From Betaproteobacteria bacterium (GTDB lineage: Bacteria > Pseudomonadota > Gammaproteobacteria > Burkholderiales > Usitatibacteraceae), in the NCBI GenBank assembly GCA_016711875.1, contig JADJSD010000001.1, forward strand, positions 682,001-746,000: a stretch of 64,000 nucleotides of DNA. The letters run 5' to 3'. The position numbers and the translations under genes were made by a program. The notes beneath the pieces are model-generated. The model did not search any database and was not told the origin of the DNA. It worked only from the letters and a program-made list of their open reading frames with translations. Positions 57,270 through 64,000 of this stretch are shown one piece after another. Every line of letters starts with the position of its first letter. Position 1 is the stretch's first letter.

Positions 57270-58098
57270 ATGAAGATCGACTCTCGAAACGGGCTTTTGC
57301 TGCTGGGACTCTCGGTGGCCCTGGGATGCGCATGGCTCAATCCTCTCGAGAATGCTGCCATCGGGCACGTGGATGCGGGAATGAAGCGGGCACTGGCTAG
57401 CTTCGCGACCGCGCGCACGCTGGGCGCCTTGCTGTCGGTGGCGCAAGGCACGGACATTGCGATCGAGCCGGCTGGCGTGGGAGTGAAGTTCGCACCGGGG
57501 CAAGCCTTGCGTCCGGTCAACGAGGTCGTCAGCCAGTTTGCCGACCTGATGCTGGCGGCGAGCGTGGCGTTCGGCGTGATGAGAGTCTCCATCGCCATCG
57601 CAAGTCACTGGGTGTTCTCGGCCTGCCTGACCGGCGTGGGGCTGACCTGGGCATGGTATCGGTGGCGCGGGTCGTCCGGTCCGGGCTGGCTTTCGCGGCT
57701 TGTGCTTGCCATGCTGCTGGTGCGCTTTGCCATCCCGCTGGCGACGATTGGCACCGAGGCCGTGTTTCAGGGTTTTCTTAGCGCTGAGTACGGACCAGCC
57801 AGGCTGCGATCAGCGGAGGCGGCAACGACCTGAAAATCCTCCCCGGACCCGGCGAGAAAGTCCCCGACATCGGGCTTTATGAACGGCTCAGGAGGCGCTG
57901 AAGTCGGCATCGGCCGTGAATGCCCTCGAAAGACGTCTCGAGAAAGTCCAGCTGGTCCTCGCACCCCTGCCGGAGCACTTCATACGACTCATCGTGGTGT
58001 TCCTGATGCAAACGCTGATCGTCCCGCTACTTCTTCTCTGGCTCATCATGCGGGCGACCACGGCGCTGCTGGTGACGTCCTGGCATGGCAGGGGCTAG
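57270..58098 (+). pseudogene. Inner-membrane protein, two frameshifts
   Basis: An approximately 275-residue protein with four or more helices. The first frame runs from the ATG at 57270 to 57833 (187 aa, ending out of frame after FLSAEYGPA). A second frame continues QAAISGGGNDLKILPGPGEK to about 57895, and a third, EALKSASAVNALERRLEKVQ, ends LIVPLLLLWLIMRATTALLV at 58098. Together they give one hydrophobic protein with a central charged loop. Its function is unknown. The stop shares CTAG with the convergent GGDEF gene's stop. Confidence 0.55.
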
Positions 58099-58960
58099 GC
58101 TTGCCCGGCTTCATCAGGTTGGCGACGCGGCCTTCCTCGGCTTCTCCCGAAACTTCCTCGAAGTCCATTGCGCACCTCAAGCCCTCCCCTGCCACGTTGC
58201 TTCGATTCATACATCAGCTCATCGGCAACCTTGAGCATCTCCGGAAAGGGACGGTCCGCCTCCTCAAAACACGCGAGACCGATGCTCACCGTCACCGGCG
58301 GGAATCGCCGCAAGGCGTCCCGCAAGGCGATGGACAGCCGTCTGGCCGCTCCGGTGGCAACATCGTTTCCGGTCTCGGACAGAAGAATCGCGAACTCGTC
58401 GCCGCCAATCCGGGCAACAAGATCGCTCGAACGCATGACGTCTCCGAGGGTCGCAGCCGTTACTTCAAGCGCTTCGTCGCCCGCGCCGTGGCCCATCGTG
58501 TCGTTCAGTTTCTTGAAGTCGTCCAGGTCCAGGAACATGACCGCCAGCGGGCGCGAATGCCGCATTGCCCTCGCGACCTCGAGCGCACCCGCTTCCAGGA
58601 ATGCGCGCCGATTCCTGATCCCCGTCAGCTCATCCGTGGTGCGAATCCTGTACCATCTGGTGCTCGGAACCTGGGCTGTAAGAAGGCGCGATTCCGTGGT
58701 CATCAAGCGCGGGCGGCATTTGCCCAGGAATCCACGCTGCGCTGAACTGCCGCCCCGCGTTGAGATCGCCCAGATTCCACGTCGCCGCGGCGAACACCGC
58801 GACGAAAAGACCGCTTCTCGCGCCACCAAGCCAGGAGATCAACAGTACCGGGAGGACCGCAAGAGACGCAAACGCCATCTCGGCATCGGTTTGGCAGGCC
58901 GACAGCGCCGGCAGATGGCCGAGATAATGGGGGCGGGGTTGCGTATGGCATAAATTGGTT
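58095..58960 (-). pseudogene. Diguanylate cyclase (GGDEF), frameshifted near its middle
   Basis: The C-terminal 170 residues form a GGDEF domain in one frame: TDELTGIRNRRAFLEAG, VMFLDLDDFKKLNDTMGHGA, ARIGGDEFAILLSETG, and TVSIGLACFEEADRPF. The active-site GGDEF is intact, so c-di-GMP synthesis would be possible. The membrane N terminus ([39 protein letters not shown]) is in another frame, and a short piece (SWANAARA) in the third, so there are indels around 58700-58760. Upstream it runs into the G-rich tract. Confidence 0.65.
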
Positions 58961-59776
58961 GCGGGCGTTGGTCTTTGGTGGGCTTGTTGTCCTTTCTCTG
59001 GCCGCGGGGCTCGGTCGGGGTGTGTGGGGTGGGGTGGCTGCGGCGGTGCTGTGGTCTGGGGGGAGGGCTTGTTGCTTTGGGGGTGGGTCGGGGGGCGTTT
59101 GGGGGTGGGGTTGCGCGGGGTGTGTTGGGGGGGGGGCTAGTGGGTGGGGGTTGGGCTCGGTGGCGGGGGGGGGGTGGGCTGTTGGGGTCGTGGGGGGGGG
59201 GTGGTCGTGTGCGGGGTGGGTCTGTCGGCGTGTCTGTTGGGGGGGGGCGCGGCGGTCGTGTGGGCGGGGTCTGGGGGGGGCCGGGGGGGGGCGGGGGGGG
59301 GGCAGCGCGCGGTCGGTCGCGGTGTCTTGGGCCGCGGGTGGGCGGGCGCGCGGGTCCGCGCGGTGGGCCGCGGGGGTCGGGGTGGGGCGGGGGCTGGCCG
59401 GGGTTCGCCTGTGCGGCGGGGCTTTCCTCCGGCGCTGGCGCCGCTGGGCTGGGCACCGGGGGGGGGGCTGGGGGCGGCGGGGCGTGGCGGGTCGCGGGCG
59501 CCGCCGGCCGCCGCGGGGGCCGGCCGGGGCCGGCCGCGCCCGCCCCGCGGGCGCGCCCCGGCCTCCGAACCGGTTCGCGCGGCGGGCCCGCGGCTGGCGC
59601 GGGCGGGCGGCGGGGGTGTGGCGCGTCGCGGGGGGCGCCGGTCGAGGCGGGCGCGGTGGGGCTCGAGCGGGGACGGGGCCGTGTCCTGCTGCCGCCGCTG
59701 AATCGCTATCTCCGTTCATCGCGCGTCGGCGCTCTCGCCGTTCGTCAGGGCCAGGGCCCTGTTCCAATTCTGCCCG
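58961..59776. other. Extreme G-rich low-complexity tract
   Basis: About 800 bp in which the + strand is nearly all G with T or C, including many G runs of 6-10. No coherent protein, repeat unit or known element was found. Long open frames here reflect only the lack of A (few stop codons). Both flanking genes are cut. It is probably low-quality sequence and should not be annotated as coding. Confidence 0.6.
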
Positions 59777-60350
59777 GTTGAACTCGGTATTCGCCTTCCC
59801 GCTGAGCGGGCGGGCACCTTTCCTGCTGCGATGGGACGATTTCTGCGACCAGTACTTCGCCAAGATGGAGCACACGGGCGTCGTGAAGAGCATGAAGGAC
59901 TTCTACTGGGATATCCGGCCGAAGCCCGAGTACGGAACCATCGAGCTTCGGGTGTGCGACACGCCGCTTTCGGTGGAACGCGCCGCCGCGCTCGCCTGCT
60001 ACCTTCAGGCGCTGTGCAGTCACCTGCTCGAACGCAGCGAGCCGGAGCCCGTCGAGGACGACTACCTCGTCTACAACTACAACCGCTTCCAGGCCTGTCG
60101 CTTCGGCCTGGTGGCGTCGGGTGCTCCCAAGACCTACGGGCGGTCTCCTTGCGAGGCATCCTGGCCACCTTGCGCGCATCGAGGCGCATGCCGAGGCCTC
60201 GACAGCATCCCTGCGATGGAGCACATCCAGCAGGCCGTCGTGAGCGGAAGCGACGCGAGCTACCTCAGGGCCCAGTTCGCGCAGAGCGGAAGCGTCGAGG
60301 GAATGGTGGAAGCCTCGCTGCAGCGGTTCCGGCAAAGCGCATCCGAATCC
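59777..60350 (+). pseudogene. YbdK-like carboxylate-amine ligase, 5' end lost and frameshifted
   Basis: The C-terminal part of a GCS2-family glutamate-cysteine ligase-like enzyme: [58 protein letters not shown]. After this the frame shifts ([11 protein letters not shown] in another frame) and shifts back at [20 protein letters not shown], ending near ASLQRFR. Two indels lie at about 60110-60200. The N-terminal 200 residues are missing at the G-rich tract. Confidence 0.7.
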
Positions 60351-60635
60351 GCTCGGGTGGGTCGGGCGGCGTTTCCGGTCCGGGCGGGGCGTCGCGTCCT
60401 GCTGGCCGCCCGCGTTATTGAACGGGCCGGCATTTCGCTTGCACATGCATTTCCTCGCCAACGTCCTGGCGACCTGTTCGCCGCCAGCATCACGGGCTCC
60501 ATCAACTCCGCGGATGGCGCCACGCGCCACCTGTGCCCTGCGCGATAACCTTCCCTTCCGCATCGACCGGCCCGAAGAATTCCAATTCCTGCCCGACCTG
60601 AGGCCGACCGCCGGGCCGGGGTTCGGGTCGTCCGG
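60351..60635 (+). other. Gap between the YbdK remnant and the TRAP genes
   Basis: No gene is supported in this stretch. Short frames lack homology that I recognise and run through GC-rich sequence. The distal end leads into the TRAP operon promoter. Confidence 0.4.
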
Positions 60636-60664
60636 TTGACACCTCGCGTGCCTCTCTTTACCTT
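60636..60664 (+). promoter_or_regulatory. Sigma70-like promoter for the TRAP operon
   Basis: TTGACA (60636-60641), a 17-bp spacer and TACCTT (60659-60664), 37 bp before the dctP start. The -35 is consensus and the -10 is weak. Confidence 0.5.
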
Positions 60665-60700
60665 GGGTCGGTACCCCCCGTCGATTCCGGAGAATTCCCC

Positions 60701-61663
60701 ATGCGTTCCTTCCTCGCCCTCCTGGGCGCCGCCCTCGTTTCGTCCGCGACGCTCGCCCAGACCAAGTGGGACATGCCCACGCCCTACGCCGCGACCAACT
60801 TCCACACGGAGAACATCGCCCAGTTCGCCGCGGAGGTGGAGAAGGCCTCCGGCGGCAAGCTCAAGATCCAGGTCCACGCCAACGCCTCGCTCTTCAAGGC
60901 GCCGGAGATCAAGCGCGCGGTGCAAGGCGGCCAGGCCCAGATCGGCGAGATCCTGCTCTCGGGCTACTCGAACGAGGACCCGATCTTCGGCACCGACTCG
61001 GTCCCCTTCCTCGCGACCAGCTACGCCGACTCGGCGAAGCTCTGGAAGGCCCAGCGCAAGGCCATCGAGGAGCGCTTCGCGAAGCAGGGCATGGTCGTGC
61101 TGTTCTCCGTGCCGTGGCCGCCGCAGGGCATCTACTCGACCAAGCCGCTCGCGGCCATCGCCGACATGAAGGGCCTCAAGATGCGCGCCTACAACCCGGC
61201 CACCTCGCGCATCGCGGAACTCGCCGGCGCCCAGCCGGTGACCATCCAGGCCGCCGAACTCGCGCAGGCCATGGCCACGGGCGCGGTCAACGCCAACATC
61301 ACCTCCGGCGCCACGGGCTACGACACCAAGGCCTGGGAAGTGGTGAAGAACTACTACGACACGCAGGCGTGGCTCCCGAAGAACCTCGTCTTCGCCAACA
61401 AGAAGGCTTTCGACGCCCTCGACAAGGCCACGCAGGAGGCGGTCGTGAAGGCCGCCGCCGCCGCCGAGACGCGCGGCTGGAAGACGTCGGAGGAGAAGAC
61501 GGCCTTCTACCTGGGCGAGCTGAAGAAGAACGGCATGAACGTGCAGCCGCCCTCGGCGCAGCTCAAGGCGGACTTCCAGAAGATCGGCGCGCAGATGACC
61601 GAGGAATGGCTCAAGACGGCCGGTGCGGACGGCAAGGCCATCGTCGACGCTTTCAGGAAATGA
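60701..61663 (+). CDS. dctP: TRAP transporter substrate-binding protein DctP
   Basis: A 320-residue periplasmic binding protein of a tripartite ATP-independent transporter. Signal peptide residues 1-19 (ends TLAQ), then KWDMPTPYAATNFHTENIAQ, GKLKIQVHANASLFKAPEIK, the ligand-carboxylate arginine in MKGLKMRAYNPATSRIAEL and ANITSGATGYDTKAWEV. The ligand is probably an organic acid. The stop overlaps the ATG of dctQ (ATGA at 61660-61663). Confidence 0.88.
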   Translation: MRSFLALLGAALVSSATLAQTKWDMPTPYAATNFHTENIAQFAAEVEKASGGKLKIQVHANASLFKAPEIKRAVQGGQAQIGEILLSGYSNEDPIFGTDSVPFLATSYADSAKLWKAQRKAIEERFAKQGMVVLFSVPWPPQGIYSTKPLAAIADMKGLKMRAYNPATSRIAELAGAQPVTIQAAELAQAMATGAVNANITSGATGYDTKAWEVVKNYYDTQAWLPKNLVFANKKAFDALDKATQEAVVKAAAAAETRGWKTSEEKTAFYLGELKKNGMNVQPPSAQLKADFQKIGAQMTEEWLKTAGADGKAIVDAFRK

Positions 61664-62213
61664 CCACGCGCGCGCGGGGTGACCAGGGCAGGGACGGCGA
61701 AAGGTCCTCGACACGCTCTACGACGCCGCGGCCCGGGCCGCGGCGTTTTTCATGGTGGGCGTGCTCCTCATGGTGCTCGCGAGCGTGATCGGGCGCCTGG
61801 CCGGCTTCAACCTGCGCGGCTCGGATGCGTACGCCGGCTACTGCATGGCCGCGGCGGCGTTCCTCGCCCTCGCCCACACGCTCAAGCGCGGCGAGCACAT
61901 CCGCGTGAGCCTGTTCCTCGAGCGCTTCGGGCCGAAGGTGTCGCGCGCGCTCGAGCTCTGGTCCCACGCCGCGGGCAGCTTCTTCTGCGTGGTGCTCGCC
62001 GTCTTCTGCGTGCGGCTGGTGTGGCAGTCCCACGCGTTCAACGACATCTCGCAGGGCAACGACGCGACGCCCCTGTGGATTCCGCAGCTCGCCATGGCCG
62101 CTGGCGCCATCGTGCTCGCCGTCGCGATGGTGGACGACTTCGTGCTGCACGTGCGTGGCAGGCACCCCAAGGCCTCGCGGGAGGCCGAAGCCGAACTCAA
62201 GCTCATGGAATAG
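61660..62213 (+). CDS. dctQ: TRAP small permease DctQ (probable one-base frameshift)
   Basis: A four-helix small permease: VGVLLMVLASVIGRLAGFNL, YAGYCMAAAAFLALAHTLKR, RGEHIRVSLFLERF and a conserved QGNDATPLWIPQLAMAAGA. The frame from the ATG overlapping dctP (MTTRARGDQGRDGE) is out of register with the rest. One extra base in the GAAAGG run at about 61699-61704 would join it to KVLDTLYDAAARAAAFF. Read without correction, the product would start only at the ATG at 61752, inside the first helix. A sequencing indel is the simplest explanation. Confidence 0.75.
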
Positions 62214-62216
62214 CGC

Positions 62217-63509
62217 GTGGACCTGTTCATCACCGCGGTCCTCATCGCGTTCCTTTTCGCCCTGCTCGCGAGCGGCCTGTGGATCGGCCTCGCGCTCCTG
62301 GGCGTCGCGTGGATCGGCATGGAGCTCTTCACCAGCCGCCCCGTGGGCGACGCGATGGCGGTGACGGTGTGGGGCTCGATGTCGTCGTGGACGCTCACCG
62401 CCCTGCCGCTCTTCCTGTGGATGGGCGAGATCCTGTTCCGCACGCGCCTGTCGGAGGACATGTTCCGCGGCCTCGCGCCCTGGCTCACGAAGATCCCGGG
62501 GCGGCTGCTGCACACCAACATCATCGGCTGCACGATCTTCGCCGCCGTCTCCGGGTCTTCCGCCGCCACCTGCGCCACCATCGGCAAGATGACGCTGCCG
62601 GAACTGAAGAAGCGCGGCTATCCCGAGGAGATGACGATCGGCACGCTGGCGGGCGCGGGCACGCTGGGCCTGCTCATCCCGCCCTCGATCATCATGATCG
62701 TCTACGGCGTCACGGCCGAGGTGTCGATCACGCGCTTGTTCATCGCCGGCGTGCTGCCGGGGCTCATGCTCGCGGCGCTCTTCATGGGCTACACGATCGT
62801 GTGGTCCCTCGCGAACCCGGGGCGCATTCCCGACGAGAAGGAGCACCTGTCGTTCGGGCAGAAGGTGTACGCCTCGCGCCACCTGATTCCCGCCGTCTCG
62901 CTCATCGCCCTCGTGCTGGGCTCCATCTACGTGGGGATCGCGACCGCGACGGAGGCCGCGGCGCTCGGCGTGGTGGGCGCGCTCGGGATCTCGTGGCTGC
63001 AGGGTTCGATGAGCCGGAAGGTGTTCGGCGAAAGCCTCATGGGCGCGACCCGCCTTTACTGCATGATCGCGCTCATCCTCGCGGGCGCCGCCTTCCTCAC
63101 CCTCGCCATGGGCTACATCGGCCTGCCGCGGCACCTCGCGGAATTCATCTCGGGCCTGGGCCTCACGCCCTTCTGGCTGCTCTTCTGGCTGATGGTCTTC
63201 TACGTCGTGCTCGGCTGCTTCCTCGACGGCATCTCGATGGTGGTGCTCACCATGGGCGTGATCCTGCCCACCATCCAGAAGGCCGGCATCGACCTCATCT
63301 GGTTCGGCATCTTCATCGTGGTCGTGGTGGAGATGGCGCAGATCACCCCGCCGGTGGGCTTCAACCTCTTCGTGCTGCAGGGCATGACGAAGAAGCAGAT
63401 CCCGTGGCTCGCGAAGGTGTCGCTGCCGCTGTTCCTGCTGATGGTACTGGCCGTGGCCCTGCTCTACTTCTTTCCCGGCATCGTCACCTGGCTGCCCTCG
63501 CGGATGTGA
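62217..63509 (+). CDS. dctM: TRAP large permease DctM
   Basis: A 430-residue membrane protein with about 12 helices of the DctM family: FLWMGEILFRTRLSEDMFRG, GCTIFAAVSGSSAATCATIG, LAGAGTLGLLIPPSIIMIVY, TEAAALGVVGAL, and EMAQITPPVGFNLFVLQG near the end, the Na+-coupled transport core. The start is a GTG at 62217, 3 bp after dctQ. With DctP and DctQ it completes the TRAP importer. Confidence 0.9.
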   Translation: MDLFITAVLIAFLFALLASGLWIGLALLGVAWIGMELFTSRPVGDAMAVTVWGSMSSWTLTALPLFLWMGEILFRTRLSEDMFRGLAPWLTKIPGRLLHTNIIGCTIFAAVSGSSAATCATIGKMTLPELKKRGYPEEMTIGTLAGAGTLGLLIPPSIIMIVYGVTAEVSITRLFIAGVLPGLMLAALFMGYTIVWSLANPGRIPDEKEHLSFGQKVYASRHLIPAVSLIALVLGSIYVGIATATEAAALGVVGALGISWLQGSMSRKVFGESLMGATRLYCMIALILAGAAFLTLAMGYIGLPRHLAEFISGLGLTPFWLLFWLMVFYVVLGCFLDGISMVVLTMGVILPTIQKAGIDLIWFGIFIVVVVEMAQITPPVGFNLFVLQGMTKKQIPWLAKVSLPLFLLMVLAVALLYFFPGIVTWLPSRM

Positions 63510-63518
63510 GCGGCCCAC

Positions 63519-64000
63519 CTAGCCCGGCTGCCCGTCCACCCGGGCCCGCGTGAGCACCGGCCAGTACCGCACCGCGTAGATTCCGTACGCGGCCGACCAG
63601 CACACCCCGGAGGCGATCACCGCCTCGACGTGGAGCGCGGGAATCGCCATCGCGCCCGCGACCCGCAGCAGCGCGGCCGCCATCACGAGCCCGTAGCACG
63701 CCACCTCGAAGCCGTCCGCCGCCAGCGGCCGCCCGGTGTGGCCGCGGGCCGTGCGCGTCATCATGCCGATCGTCATGCCGCCGATCGCGCCGACCGTGAG
63801 CGCATGGATCGCGAAGGACCCCGCCACCAGGCCGAAGCCGGCGAGCGAGCGCAGCACCAGGTAGGCCACGATCCACGCGTAGGCCGCGTGCAGGATCCAC
63901 ACCAGCGGCGTGGCGAATGTGCGCCAGGGCTTCCACAACACGAGCCGGGCGCCATGGGCCAGCGCGGCGACAAGCGCGATGCACGCCACGACGACGGGCG
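63519..64000 (-). CDS. nnrS: NnrS family protein, C-terminal part (cut by window edge)
   Basis: About 160 residues with four to five helices, including the family stretch HALTVGAIGGMTIGMMTRTARGHTGRPL. NnrS proteins are haem- and copper-containing membrane proteins tied to nitric oxide stress or nitrogen-oxide metabolism. The frame stays open to the window end, so the start is outside. It is convergent with dctM (9 bp). Confidence 0.85.
   Translation of the reverse strand, partial: PVVVACIALVAALAHGARLVLWKPWRTFATPLVWILHAAYAWIVAYLVLRSLAGFGLVAGSFAIHALTVGAIGGMTIGMMTRTARGHTGRPLAADGFEVACYGLVMAAALLRVAGAMAIPALHVEAVIASGVCWSAAYGIYAVRYWPVLTRARVDGQPG

Noticed and set aside
58959..59700. Several long open frames in the G-rich tract
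   Set aside because: They are Gly/Arg/Trp low-complexity caused by lack of A and T; no domain and no start signals.

Overview
The window is high-GC (roughly two-thirds G+C by eye) bacterial chromosomal DNA. The gene content fits a betaproteobacterium: a purH-purD-hemF run, an NnrS protein, a TRAP transporter, a DUF4124 protein, DUF4214 secreted proteins, an EcsC protein and an exosortase system. No rRNA, tRNA, CRISPR array or phage was seen. Several tracts look like an unfinished or metagenome-derived assembly: long homopolymers, and neighbouring genes that share single-base frameshifts.

Layout. 1-7.3 kb is a cell-surface polysaccharide/glycosylation block: ManC end, a secreted DUF4214 protein, a TPR membrane protein, a GT4-GT2 fusion, DUF2304 and an FkbM methyltransferase, the last four linked by ATGA/GTGA overlaps. 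7.3-12.1 kb holds YcxB-like, PilZ, FAH-family, K+ channel and aldo/keto reductase genes. Upstream of the channel lie two inverted copies of a folded repeat with three conserved helices and compensatory base changes. 12.3-14.3 kb is a complete minimal sorting system: a small VPEID-CTERM-type substrate followed by an exosortase E/CPBP protease fusion. 14.4-18.5 kb carries DUF6265, MFS, OsmC, DUF4124, TfoX and lipoprotein genes.

18.5-23.5 kb is a tandem array of three short secreted Rhs-type proteins. Each has a signal peptide, a near-identical Rhs core and a different C-terminal toxin, and each is followed by its own small immunity-like gene. Remnants of a repeated domain separate the cassettes. 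One toxin tip is out of frame with its core. 23.6-26.4 kb is a DNA alkylation repair operon (Ada-AlkA fusion, Ogt, an EamA exporter). 26.7-29.1 kb has a thioredoxin-domain protein and a cytochrome c. 29.3-35 kb is a branched-chain amino acid (Liv) ABC transporter operon interrupted by two members of a short inverted-repeat element family. One member carries a GxxExxY nuclease-like gene, and a third lies at 26.4 kb.

35.1-38.8 kb is a signalling pair: a histidine kinase and a Ser/Thr kinase fused to two receiver domains. 39-44.9 kb has a secreted protein, EcsC, DUF1330, RhlE, HemF and PurD. At 45.45-47.56 kb PurH and a hydantoinase A gene are both cut by a scrambled tract holding frameshifted pieces of a type III restriction helicase between GC homopolymers. 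48.6-51.9 kb has DUF1993, DUF1080, a ClC channel and a MarR regulator. 52.3-57.1 kb is a trehalose cluster, in which OtsA carries an N-terminal membrane-anchored sensor-like region, followed by OtsB and a GH15 enzyme. 57-60.5 kb is a run of frameshifted genes around a G-rich low-complexity tract. 60.6-63.5 kb is a DctPQM TRAP transporter, and the window ends inside nnrS.
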